A stretch of 64,000 nucleotides of DNA from Amycolatopsis dendrobii (GTDB lineage: Bacteria; Actinomycetota; Actinomycetes; Mycobacteriales; Pseudonocardiaceae): positions 1 to 64,000 of the forward strand of contig NZ_JACGZW010000004.1 in assembly GCF_014145675.1 (NCBI RefSeq), read 5' to 3'. The notes below the pieces were generated by a model. It did no database searches, was not told where the DNA came from, and saw only the letters and a list, made by a program, of their open reading frames with translations. The stretch's first letter is position 1. Every line of letters starts with the position of its first letter. This document shows positions 36,613-44,785 of the stretch, piece by piece. Both the position numbers and the translations under genes were made by a program.

Positions 36613-37530
36613 GCGTTTGCGTTCTTCCTTCGCGTCGAGCCAGAGCGCCTCGATCGCGTCGCGCAGGGTGCGGCGCGGCGCCCAGCCGAGCAGTTCGCGC
36701 GCCGGCGCCAGGTCGACCCGGGTCGACACCTCCGACTCCGCGGAAAGGTCGGGGGAGGGCAGTTCCGACACCGTCGCCCGCACCCCGCTGACCTCGACCA
36801 GCATGGCGACCAGCTTGCGCACCGGCACGGTCTCGCCGCGGCCGATCGCGACGGGTTCGCGCAGCACCGGAACCCGGGCCGCGGCCGCCACGGCGTCGGC
36901 CACGTCCCGGACGTCGACGTAGTCGCGGTGCGCGTTCAGCGCGGTCACCTCGATCAACGCGGGTTCGCCGCGGCGGTCGGCGTCCGCGAGCTTGCCCGCG
37001 ACCAGGCCCGGCAGGCTTTCGGCCGCCGCGCCCGGGCCCACCACGTTGGCCAGCCGCAGCACGGCCGCGTCCACGGTCCCAGCCGCGGCCGCCTCGAGCA
37101 CCGTTTCCGTCGCCGCGAGCTTGAGCTGGCCGTACGCGCTGTCCGGTCCGACCGGCGGCGGGGCGAGATACCCGTACTCCAGCACCGAACCGAGGTGGAT
37201 GTAGCGGGGCGTCACCGCGCTTTCCGCCAGCGCCGCCATGATGTTGCGCGACGCCCCGACACAGCTGTCCACCAGATCTCGCCCGGTGAGGCCCCACTTG
37301 CTGCCCGTGGCGTTGACGATCGTCGCCGGGCGTTCGGCGGCGAGCAGGCCGGCCAGGTCCCGCGTCGGCGTCCTGGCGACGTCGACGGCCCGGAACCGGC
37401 AGCCCGCGGCCGCCCGCGGTGCGGTCCGCCCCAGCACGAGCACCTCGCGTCCGGCGGCCACGAAGTTCTGGCAGATCTGGCGGCCGAGGAACCCCGTGCC
37501 GCCGAACACGACGACGCGACCGTCGCTCAC
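36595..37530 (-). CDS. NDP-4-keto-deoxyhexose 4-ketoreductase (extended SDR)
   Basis: A 311-residue extended short-chain dehydrogenase. The N terminus reads RVVVFGGTGFLGRQIC, and the catalytic pair is in DSAYGQLKLAATE (YxxxK) near 132-145. RDYVDVRDVADAV near 215 is typical of sugar SDRs. It probably reduces the 4-keto group as the last step to the NDP-dideoxysugar. The GTG start follows a perfect GGAGGCAC. It lies upstream of nothing on its strand; the second glycosyltransferase gene (37,622-38,896) precedes it, so the two may be co-transcribed. Confidence 0.9.
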   Translation of the reverse strand: MSDGRVVVFGGTGFLGRQICQNFVAAGREVLVLGRTAPRAAAGCRFRAVDVARTPTRDLAGLLAAERPATIVNATGSKWGLTGRDLVDSCVGASRNIMAALAESAVTPRYIHLGSVLEYGYLAPPPVGPDSAYGQLKLAATETVLEAAAAGTVDAAVLRLANVVGPGAAAESLPGLVAGKLADADRRGEPALIEVTALNAHRDYVDVRDVADAVAAAARVPVLREPVAIGRGETVPVRKLVAMLVEVSGVRATVSELPSPDLSAESEVSTRVDLAPARELLGWAPRRTLRDAIEALWLDAKEERKRAQPVR

Positions 37531-37621
37531 GCGTGCCTCCTGAGTAGCTTGCGGTTCTGGTCGGCGGCCGGATCCGCCGAGGGCACGCCCGTTCAGCGGC
37601 CGCGCCGCGCGCGTCCGGCCG

Positions 37622-38896
37622 TCACCGGTCCGCGCGGCGCAGGGCGGCCACGTCGTCCTGGGTCAGCTCGCCGGTGCGGGCCAGCTTGGTGAGCAGGCCC
37701 GCGACCTGCGCGGCGGTCGGCTCCTCGGCGACCGACCGGCTCAGCTCCGCGGCGCTGCGCCGGTAGTTGCGGTTGAACAGCACCGCTCCGATGGCCTGGT
37801 CGATCGCCTCCCGTTCGGCCATCAGCCCGGGCAGCGTCTTCGTCGCGCCGAGCGGGTCCACGCGCCTGCCGTAGAGCAGCCCGTCGTAGTTGAGGGCGAG
37901 GGAAATCTGCGGCACGCCCATCGCGATGCCGTTCATTAGGGTGTTGGCGCTGCCGTGGTGGATGAGCAGGTCGCAGCCGGGAAGGATGAGCTCCAGCGGG
38001 CAGTTGCGCAGCACGCGCACGTTCGGCGGCAGCGTCCCGAGTTCCTCCACTTCGGACACCGCCGCGGTGAGCACCACCTCGGCGGCCTGCTGCGCGGCGG
38101 ATTCGATCGCGTGCCGCAGCGCGGGCACCTGCTTGCCGAACACCCCGGTCGCCGAATTGCCCCACACCACGCACACGCGCTTGCCCCGGACCGGGCCCAG
38201 CAGCCACGGATCCACGTCCTGCGAACCGTTGTACGGGTGGTACCGGACGGGGATGCGCAGCGCGTCGCCCAACGGCGGGATCGCCGCGCTCGGCGACGGG
38301 TCCACCGCGTACTTGATCTTGTGCCGCGACCATTCCACGCCGTACTTCGCGAAGCACAGCACGGGGTCGCCGGCCAGCAGGTTGAGGTCCGGATCGGTTT
38401 CGATGGTGCCGATGAAACCCGGTCCGTAGTAGACGCTCGGCACTTCGTTCAGCTCGCCGACGAGCGCGCCCTCCAGCGCCATGAGGTCGTGCACCACGAG
38501 GTCGGGCCGCCAGGCGGCGGCGTAGTCGACGGTGCTGTCGTAGCTGCGCAGCACCGCGGTGACGGCGTTCTTCCAGAAATCGCCGAGGTCGCCGGGGTCG
38601 AAATCGCGCACCGAACTCAGCGTCTCGCCGGTGAACGGGTGCAGCGGCAGCGGGGTCTCGCCGCTCTGCGGCGGGGTGTTGATCACCCGGACCCAGACCG
38701 CCAGCCGCGCGGCCGCCATCGAATCGGGCGCGTCCAGCACCGAAACCGGCATCAGCCCGGCGGCCGCGATCGACTGCACCTGCTGCGGCGGGCACGCGAC
38801 CCGGACGTCGTGCCCGGCCGCCCGGAAGGCCCAGGCCAACGGGACGAGACACATGTAATGCCCCGGCCAGTTCGACACCGTGAACAGAATCCGCAT
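37622..38896 (-). CDS. Glycosyltransferase 2 (GT1 family, GT-B fold)
   Basis: A 424-residue glycosyltransferase. N terminus MRILFTVSNWPGHYMCLVPL; acceptor-domain features VVHDLMALEGALVGE near 130-145; C-terminal donor site LIHHGSANTLMNGIAMGVPQ near 315-335. It is slightly longer and diverged from glycosyltransferase 1, so it probably attaches a different sugar or at a different site. The ATG at 38,896 is clear. It lies 91 nt upstream of the 4-ketoreductase on the same strand and is divergent from the SDR at 39,257. Confidence 0.93.
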   Translation of the reverse strand: MRILFTVSNWPGHYMCLVPLAWAFRAAGHDVRVACPPQQVQSIAAAGLMPVSVLDAPDSMAAARLAVWVRVINTPPQSGETPLPLHPFTGETLSSVRDFDPGDLGDFWKNAVTAVLRSYDSTVDYAAAWRPDLVVHDLMALEGALVGELNEVPSVYYGPGFIGTIETDPDLNLLAGDPVLCFAKYGVEWSRHKIKYAVDPSPSAAIPPLGDALRIPVRYHPYNGSQDVDPWLLGPVRGKRVCVVWGNSATGVFGKQVPALRHAIESAAQQAAEVVLTAAVSEVEELGTLPPNVRVLRNCPLELILPGCDLLIHHGSANTLMNGIAMGVPQISLALNYDGLLYGRRVDPLGATKTLPGLMAEREAIDQAIGAVLFNRNYRRSAAELSRSVAEEPTAAQVAGLLTKLARTGELTQDDVAALRRADR

Positions 38897-39256
38897 CGCA
38901 CGCTCCCCTGATTGCCGCTGGTTTCACGGTTCTCGGCGGTCGGCGCGCCGCACCGGGAACGAGCCGCCGCCCCCGTTCCTCCGGACGGAAGCAGCCCGCA
39001 AAGCCTTGCCATCGCTCGGCATTCCCCAGTTCGCCGCGCCGTTTCCCCGCTGCGGGGAAGCTGCCCGGCCAGCCCGGCGCCGTCCACGGATCCGGGCTGC
39101 CGCCGCCGGGGCCACTCGGTCCCGGGCCCGAAAAGCATCGTGCCGTGTCCATTCGACCACGTCGAAGGCGCAATTGAACGGCATTACGCTGGCCCGCGGC
39201 AGCGAAGAAGATTTTCGCGGAAGCCGCCGTCCCATTCTTTCCCGCCCGGACTCAGG
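38897..39256. promoter_or_regulatory. Divergent region, glycosyltransferase 2 / SDR, with a palindrome
   Basis: A 360-nt gap between divergent starts. TTCGACCACGTCGAA at 39,152-39,166 is a 15-bp palindrome (TTCGAC, CAC, GTCGAA). Its half-sites match the inner part of StrR half-sites, but the spacing is far shorter. It may be an operator of another protein. No other structure was recognised. Confidence 0.35.
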
Positions 39257-40264
39257 ATGTCGATATCGATGCGCACTGAGATTGTTCTGCTCGGCGCCAC
39301 CGGATTCGTCGGTTCGGCGGTATTGCGCAGGCTCGCGGCGAAACCGATCCGGATTCGCGCGGTGTCCCGGCGTCCCGCGGCGATTCCGGCCGGCGCCGTC
39401 GCCGACGTCGAGGTGTGCCCGCTCGATCTGACCGAACCGGGTGCGTTGGCCGAGGCGGTCGGCGATTGCGCCGTGGTGATCCACACCGTCGCCCACATCA
39501 CCGGTTCGTCGACCTGGCGGATCGACGAGGGGGACAGCGCGGCCGAGCGGGTCAACGTCGGGCTGGCCCGAGACCTCGTCGCCGCGGCCCGCACGAGGGC
39601 TCACGGCGACCGGCTGGGCGTGGTGTTCACCGGCGCGATTTCCCAAGCGGGCCCGCTCCAGACCGAAACCGTCGACGGCACCGAACTCGATCAGCCCAAC
39701 GACGAGTACAGCAAGCAAAAGCTGGCCGCGGAACAGATACTGCTGGCCGCCGACGCGGAAGGCGTGCTGCGGGCGACCTCGGTGCGGCTGCCCGCGACTT
39801 ACGGCTACAGCGCACAGTCCTCCGCCCGTGACAAGGGCGTGGTCTCGACCATGGTCCGCCGCGCCCTCGCCGGCGAGCCGTTGACGATGTGGCACGACGG
39901 CACCGTCCGGCGAGACCTGCTCTACGTCGAAGACGCCGCCGTCGGCCTCGCCGCCGCGACCCGCAACCTCCCGCGACTGGCCGGCCGCCGCTGGGTCGTG
40001 GGAACCGGCCGCGGCGAACCACTCGGCGCGGTGTTCCGGCGAGTGGCCGACCTGGTCGCGGAGCGGACGGGACAACCGCCGGTGAAAGTCGTGTCGGTGC
40101 CGCCGCCGGACTACGCCAAGGCTGCCGATTTCCGCAGTCTCACGATCGACGCCTCCGCTTTTCGGGAGGCGACTGGGTGGCACCCCGCGGTTTCCCTTGA
40201 CGAAGGACTGCGGCGGACCGTCGAGTTCTGTGTGGACGGTCGTGAGGCGGCGCTCTCGGCCTGA
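39257..40264 (+). CDS. NAD-dependent epimerase/dehydratase-type sugar reductase (SDR)
   Basis: A 335-residue extended SDR with IVLLGATGFVGSAVL at residues 8-22 and the catalytic pair in DEYSKQKLAAEQ near 152-163. RRDLLYVEDAAVGLAAAT near 218-235 is typical of NDP-sugar 4-ketoreductases. It may be the second 4-ketoreductase, needed if two different sugars are made. The ATG at 39,257 gives MSISMRTE; a second ATG lies four codons in. It is the last clear cluster gene on this side, and its stop is 6 nt from the convergent hydrolase. Confidence 0.85.
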   Translation: MSISMRTEIVLLGATGFVGSAVLRRLAAKPIRIRAVSRRPAAIPAGAVADVEVCPLDLTEPGALAEAVGDCAVVIHTVAHITGSSTWRIDEGDSAAERVNVGLARDLVAAARTRAHGDRLGVVFTGAISQAGPLQTETVDGTELDQPNDEYSKQKLAAEQILLAADAEGVLRATSVRLPATYGYSAQSSARDKGVVSTMVRRALAGEPLTMWHDGTVRRDLLYVEDAAVGLAAATRNLPRLAGRRWVVGTGRGEPLGAVFRRVADLVAERTGQPPVKVVSVPPPDYAKAADFRSLTIDASAFREATGWHPAVSLDEGLRRTVEFCVDGREAALSA

Positions 40265-40270
40265 GTCCGG

Positions 40271-41680
40271 TCAGCGACTGGTGCCGGGCCGGACCACATT
40301 GAGTTCGCCGTAGCTCGACAACGCTCCGGCCAGATCGCCAGAGCCCTTACGCAGCACGGAATCCAGAAACGCGAGACTGGCGCCGGCGACGACGCGCGGA
40401 CTCTCGACGCGCCCCAGCGACCCGGTAATCGAAGACACCGGCGGCAGATACAGCGGACCGTCGGTGAAGGTGAGATGCGCGGCGCCGGGGATGGTGAGCC
40501 GGTAGTTCGTCGCCGTGCCGTGGGTGAGCACCTCGGCGAGCCGAGGCAGGTAGCGCGGATCGGTACCTGGCGTGACGGCCTGGGTGAGCGCGAGCGTCGG
40601 CTGTTCGAGTGCGGGCGACAGCGGGCCGTGCGGGTAACCGTCGAGGTCGATGACAGCGTCGAACCGGTGGTCCCGCCTGGCTGCCTGCAGCGCGGCCGCG
40701 CCGCCCATGGAGTGCCCGGTCGCGGCGACCCGGCCGGTGTCCAGACGTCCGGTCAGCGGGTCGGCGACGAGCCCGGCCAGCCGGGTCAGCGCGAAGCTGA
40801 GGTCGGCGGCCCGGATCGCGGTCCAGTCGGCGGCGAGCCGTTCGTCCTCGGCACGGTCGCCGGCGGAGACGGTCGCGGAGGTGATCGTCCGGCCGTCGGA
40901 GAGCACGACGGCGGCGGAGTCGTACGGATGGTCGAGCGCGGCGACCACGTAGCCGTGGCTGGCGAGTTCCTCCGCCCACGCGGTGTTCTGGGTGCGCACT
41001 CCGCTGGACCCTGGCGAGAACAGCACGACCGGGAACCGTCCGCCCTCGGCGGCCACCGGGGCGTCGGGAATCGCGTGGGTGCGGGCGCGGGGGATCCCGT
41101 CGAGCAGGAAACCCGGCAGACCGACTCCGCGGGCGAGCGCTTCGGAGACGGTGCGCGCTTCGTCCTCCGTGCGTCCGAGGTACTGGGCACGGGACGCGTC
41201 AGCCGGACTGTTCTGCGCGGGATACCAGAGCTGGGCCACGACCGTGCGCCGGTCCAGCGGATCGGCGGTGAAGGTCTCGGCACGGTCCGGGTCAGTCCAC
41301 TGCAGCACACGGGTGCCGACCGCGAAGCCGCCGGATGGCACCGGGAAGACCGGGACGGGAAAAGCCCACGCCGTCACGGGACCGGTGGCGATCAGTCCGG
41401 CGCAGGCCAGCGATCCCGGCAATGCCAGCCACCAGCGGACCCGCCGAGCCCGGCTACGCACGAGAGGGGGGAAGGCGAACGGGGCCGCGACGACGGCACC
41501 CGCCAGCACCGGCAGCAGCTGCCAGCGGATCCCGGTCACGCAAAGCGCGATCGCGGCGAGCAGGAACACCGCCCCCGCCGCGATCGTGACGTGCGGTCGG
41601 ACAACGGCGGGAAGCCAACGCGCCACCACCAGCGCGACGGCACTGAGCAAGGCCAGGATTTCCAGCAGGGACAGGTTCAT
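40271..41680 (-). CDS. Membrane-anchored alpha/beta-hydrolase (PAF-acetylhydrolase-like)
   Basis: About 469 residues. Four hydrophobic segments lie in the first ~125 (MNLSLLEILALLSAVALVVA; TIAAGAVFLLAAIALCV; LLPVLAGAVVAAPFAF; WWLALPGSLACAGLIA). A large extracytoplasmic hydrolase domain follows, with FSPGSSGVRTQN, the nucleophile elbow ATGHSMGGAAALQA near 320, an IDLDGYPHG acid region and GAAHLTF. The pattern fits platelet-activating-factor acetylhydrolase-type lipases. The ATG at 41,680 directly precedes the first membrane segment; one 12 codons upstream is possible. It is divergent from a two-component system that may control it. It is not evidently part of the polyketide pathway. Confidence 0.8.
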   Translation of the reverse strand: MNLSLLEILALLSAVALVVARWLPAVVRPHVTIAAGAVFLLAAIALCVTGIRWQLLPVLAGAVVAAPFAFPPLVRSRARRVRWWLALPGSLACAGLIATGPVTAWAFPVPVFPVPSGGFAVGTRVLQWTDPDRAETFTADPLDRRTVVAQLWYPAQNSPADASRAQYLGRTEDEARTVSEALARGVGLPGFLLDGIPRARTHAIPDAPVAAEGGRFPVVLFSPGSSGVRTQNTAWAEELASHGYVVAALDHPYDSAAVVLSDGRTITSATVSAGDRAEDERLAADWTAIRAADLSFALTRLAGLVADPLTGRLDTGRVAATGHSMGGAAALQAARRDHRFDAVIDLDGYPHGPLSPALEQPTLALTQAVTPGTDPRYLPRLAEVLTHGTATNYRLTIPGAAHLTFTDGPLYLPPVSSITGSLGRVESPRVVAGASLAFLDSVLRKGSGDLAGALSSYGELNVVRPGTSR

Positions 41681-41888
41681 CGGGCCATATTCGGCTGCGG
41701 ACCCGTGCGGCCACATCGCTCTCCAGAGCCGTTCTCCGTGCCGCCCTCAGTGGCAATCGAGCGCTCCCCGCCAGCGCCGGACTACGACCACAGGCGGTAT
41801 CGAGACTCCTTCTGCGGTCGCAATCCGGCCCGCAGCAGTCAGCCGCCAGGCTCATGTGCGCGACGAGCCGTCCGCATACCCTTGCCTG

Positions 41889-42974
41889 GTGAGGACTGAG
41901 CGGCGCTGGGCGTCCCGGCTGCCGCCGGCAGTGCAGGACTCGCTGCTGCCCGCGCTTCTCCTGCTGCACGTCTTGATCATGTGGACACCTGCGGAGCTGC
42001 CGGTGGCCGCCGTGCTCACCGCCGCACTCGCGCTGCCGTTGGCATGGCGGCGCCGGGCCCCGCTCCCAGTCTTCGGCGCAGTGGCAATCGCCGCCGCCAT
42101 TCAATGGCTAGTAGGCATCCAGCTACCCGCAGACGTCGCGCTTCTGGTGGCTCTCTACACCGTGGCTGCTTCAGCCGAGCGCGTCACCTTCGTCGCGGTC
42201 GCTGTGGTGGAACTTGGCGCCGTTCTCGCCTGCCTCCGCTGGGCGACCGACGGTGCGTTCCTGACCCCCTTCGCCGCACTCACCGCAATGATCGTCGCCG
42301 CGACCGCCCTCGGGATCAACCACCGGACTACCCGGGCCTATCAGGAAGTCATGCGGGACCAGGCTGTCGCCGAAGAACGAGCCCGGATCACCAGGGAGAT
42401 GCACGACATCGTCACCCACAACCTGTCCGTCATGGTCGCGCTAGCCGATGCCGCCGGCTACGCGCAGCCTGAGAAAGCCACCGCCGCGATGCGCCAAGTC
42501 TCCGAAACCGGCAGGCAAGCACTGACCGACATGCGGCGTTCCCTCGGCGTCCTGCGCCCCGACGCGGCGCGCCACCCACTGCCCGGCATCGCGCAACTGG
42601 ACACCCTCGCGACCCAGATGTGCGCCGCCGGTCTCCCGACCGAACTCGAAATCGATGGCGACCACGCGCACGTGCCCGCGACCGCGCAACTGACCGTCTA
42701 CCGCCTGGTGCAAGAAGCCTTGACCAACACCTTCAAGCACACACCCGCCGGCACCCGCGCGAAAGTGCGGATCGAGTGCGCCGCCGAGGCCGTCACCGTC
42801 GACGTCACCGACACCGGCCCGCCGATTCCCTCCGCCCCTCACCCTGGCAACGGCATCACCGGCATGCACGAACGCTCCGCCGCTTACGGCGGCACAGTGC
42901 AGGCCGGCCCCCTCCCCGACGGCGGCTGGCGAGTGCACACCCGTCTCGTCTTCGGCTCCGCGGTGTCCGCATGA
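41889..42974 (+). CDS. NarL-type sensor histidine kinase
   Basis: A 361-residue membrane kinase of the HisKA_3 class. Five or six hydrophobic segments cover about 15-150. The dimerisation/phosphoacceptor block reads EERARITREMHDIVTHNLSV, with the His near 172. A HATPase follows with VQEALTNTFKHTPAG (N box) near 280 and GNGITGMHERSAAYGG near 325. The GTG at 41,889 is chosen because the membrane region begins soon after. Its stop overlaps the response regulator start (ATGA). Divergent from the hydrolase by 208 nt. Confidence 0.92.
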   Translation: MRTERRWASRLPPAVQDSLLPALLLLHVLIMWTPAELPVAAVLTAALALPLAWRRRAPLPVFGAVAIAAAIQWLVGIQLPADVALLVALYTVAASAERVTFVAVAVVELGAVLACLRWATDGAFLTPFAALTAMIVAATALGINHRTTRAYQEVMRDQAVAEERARITREMHDIVTHNLSVMVALADAAGYAQPEKATAAMRQVSETGRQALTDMRRSLGVLRPDAARHPLPGIAQLDTLATQMCAAGLPTELEIDGDHAHVPATAQLTVYRLVQEALTNTFKHTPAGTRAKVRIECAAEAVTVDVTDTGPPIPSAPHPGNGITGMHERSAAYGGTVQAGPLPDGGWRVHTRLVFGSAVSA

Positions 42975-43633
42975 CGATCCGCATCCTGATCGCCGACGAC
43001 GAGGCGTTGCTGCGCATGGCGTTCAACATGGTCCTGGACGCCCAGCCGGACCTGGACCCGATCGGCGAAGCCGCGGACGGCGCCGCCGCCGTCCGCCTCG
43101 CCGCCGATCTGCGCCCCGATGTCGTGCTCATGGACGTCCGCATGCCCGGAACCGACGGAATCGAGGCGACCCGGCAGATCCGCCAGACCTGCCCACGGAC
43201 GAAGGTACTGATCCTCACCACCTTCGACCTGGACGAATACGCCTTCGCCGGGCTCAAAGCCGGTGCCTCGGGCTTCCTGCTCAAGAACGCCAGGCCGGAG
43301 GAACTGCTCGCCGCGATCCGCACCGTAGCCGCCGGCGACGCGGTGGTCTCCCCGCGCGTCACCGGTCGCCTGCTGGAAAAATTCCGCCCGCACCTCCCCG
43401 ACGCCGCTACCACCGCCCGCGACGAACGGCTCAGCAGACTCAGCGCCCGCGAACGAGAGGTGCTGATCCAGGTGGGCTGCGGTTTGTCCAACGCCGAGAT
43501 CGCCGCTGCTTTGCATCTCGCGGAGGCGACGGTGAAGTCGCATCTGGGGCGGATCCTGCACAAGCTCGACCTCCGCGACCGTGTACAGGCGGTGATCTTC
43601 GCTTACGAGAGCCGCCTCGTCCGCCCGGCGTGA
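42971..43633 (+). CDS. NarL/FixJ-type response regulator
   Basis: A 220-residue two-domain regulator. The receiver domain reads IRILIADDEALLRMAF at the start, the phosphoacceptor Asp is in VVLMDVRMPG near 55, and LKAGASGFLLKNA lies near 97-109. The LuxR-type HTH is LSAREREVLIQVGCGLSNA then TVKSHLGRILHKL near 155-200. It is coupled to the kinase by ATGA overlap. The likely target is the divergent hydrolase promoter, which is inference. Confidence 0.94.
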   Translation: MTIRILIADDEALLRMAFNMVLDAQPDLDPIGEAADGAAAVRLAADLRPDVVLMDVRMPGTDGIEATRQIRQTCPRTKVLILTTFDLDEYAFAGLKAGASGFLLKNARPEELLAAIRTVAAGDAVVSPRVTGRLLEKFRPHLPDAATTARDERLSRLSAREREVLIQVGCGLSNAEIAAALHLAEATVKSHLGRILHKLDLRDRVQAVIFAYESRLVRPA

Positions 43634-44013
43634 GGTGTGCGCTTGCGTTTCGGGAACCTGGCCCGCGCCAGCTTCCTGCACGAAGCTCGCACCTCGGACT
43701 AACTTGCCGTTTTGAACACCGTCGAGGTACAGCTATTTAGCTCCGGCTTAAACCCTGTCTCGGGTGTTGTTCCGCGGATAACGTTGCTTGGGCGGGGCTC
43801 TTCGAAATGGCGGCGTAACAGCGAAGCCAGCATTTTCTGCCTGACTATACCGAGATTCTGGACGAGAAACTCTGTCAAAGCCGTTGCGGCGGCAACTGCG
43901 GTCGTGGCGAGGGGTCGCGCCTGCCACTGCGTGCCGCAACCTCCCGCAGCCGTTGCCCTGGGAGTACGTGGACAACTATTCGAACCATATCCGACTTCAG
44001 AAGGGAATCATCG
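43634..44013 (+). promoter_or_regulatory. Low-GC intergenic region before the secreted protein gene
   Basis: A 380-nt gap with clearly lower GC than its surroundings (for example the stretch 43,725-43,760). It presumably holds the promoter of the secreted protein gene. The ribosome site AGAAGGGAA precedes that start. No repeat or RNA was recognised. Confidence 0.35.
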
Positions 44014-44526
44014 ATGTTCTCACCTGTCGCCGCGAAAAGTTTGGCCTTCGGTATCGCCGCGCTCGCGACCTCTATCGCATCGCCGCCGGCCTCGGCCGCA
44101 AGCGTCTTTCCCGCCGAGCCGGAAACGGTGCAATGCCCCCGCCCCGTTGTCAATGACGACGGTGCCCGCCGGTATGTCGGCTACGCGGCATGCGGCCAGA
44201 AAATCGCGACGATCAACTGGCAGCGGGACCCCAACGACCAGTGGGCGAGAGACATCGTCGTGGTGGGAACGGACTACCAGATCTACGACGGCAAGATCGT
44301 CTTCAGCAGTGCCCAGCCGTGGAAAGTGCTGAACAACGGCAGGGCGAACCCGGCGGGCGGCGGGATCTTCTGGCACGGCGAGGTTTACGGGACGAACGGC
44401 TGGCGGAAGGGCCACCTGCGCGTGTACGGCGTCCCGGTCGGCGACACTCCCGCGAAGTTCTACTGCCTCGACATGCGGAAACAGCTCTCCGCGGGCGTGG
44501 TCACCCGCTCCTGGTACGTCTGCTGA
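44014..44526 (+). CDS. Small secreted protein of unknown function, four cysteines
   Basis: 170 residues with a Sec signal peptide: MFSPVAAKSL, a hydrophobic core of about 16 residues, and a likely cut after PPASA near residue 28. The mature part of about 140 residues has four Cys (VQCPRP, AACGQK, FYCLDM and the C-terminal WYVC), suggesting two disulfides, and many aromatic residues (FWHGEVYG, NGWRKGHLRVYG). No catalytic motif was recognised. The ATG follows AGAAGGGAATC. It stands alone between the response regulator and the tRNA. Confidence 0.75.
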   Translation: MFSPVAAKSLAFGIAALATSIASPPASAASVFPAEPETVQCPRPVVNDDGARRYVGYAACGQKIATINWQRDPNDQWARDIVVVGTDYQIYDGKIVFSSAQPWKVLNNGRANPAGGGIFWHGEVYGTNGWRKGHLRVYGVPVGDTPAKFYCLDMRKQLSAGVVTRSWYVC

Positions 44527-44561
44527 ACAGGACCGGAGACGCGATCAGCGCCGAAACGAAA

Positions 44562-44595
44562 AACGGGCGGATGTCAGACTTGACATCCGCCCGTT
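44562..44595 (-). terminator. Terminator of the tRNA-Arg gene
   Basis: A 14-15-bp stem (44563-44576 with 44581-44594, plus one A-T pair) with a 4-nt loop. On the minus strand it is followed by TTTCGTTTCG, so it fits a factor-independent terminator about 15 nt after the tRNA end. Confidence 0.8.
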
Positions 44596-44607
44596 CCCGG
44601 TTCGCTG

Positions 44608-44680
44608 TGCCCTCGGCAGGATTCGAACCTGCGACACCTGCCTCCGGAGGGCAGTGCTCTATCCCCTGAGCTACGAGGGC
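44608..44680 (-). tRNA. tRNA-Arg (anticodon CCG)
   Basis: The minus strand folds into a 73-nt cloverleaf: acceptor stem GCCCTCG/CGAGGGC, D arm with AGCTCAGGGGATAGAGC, anticodon loop CTCCGGA (anticodon CCG, reading CGG), and T arm with GGTTCGAATCC. CCA is not encoded; the following bases are CAG. A terminator follows. It marks the edge of the conserved chromosomal region. Confidence 0.95.
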
Positions 44681-44785
44681 TCGCTTGCGCGACTGAACAG
44701 AGCCTAGCGCATGCCCCTTTTCCACCGCTCACGGCGGGGTCCTTAACGCGGTACCGTCGGATCGTCGACGCGGAGGGAGGCGGCG

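Noticed and set aside
40271..43633. Hydrolase and two-component system as part of the polyketide pathway
   Set aside because: They form a self-contained divergent unit without biosynthetic features. The cluster edge is placed at about 40,270, although cluster membership cannot be fully excluded.
44608..44680. tRNA-Arg as an integration site (att) for the cluster
   Set aside because: The tRNA 3' end faces the cluster, but no duplicate of its 3' sequence, no integrase and no other mobility gene was found in the window.
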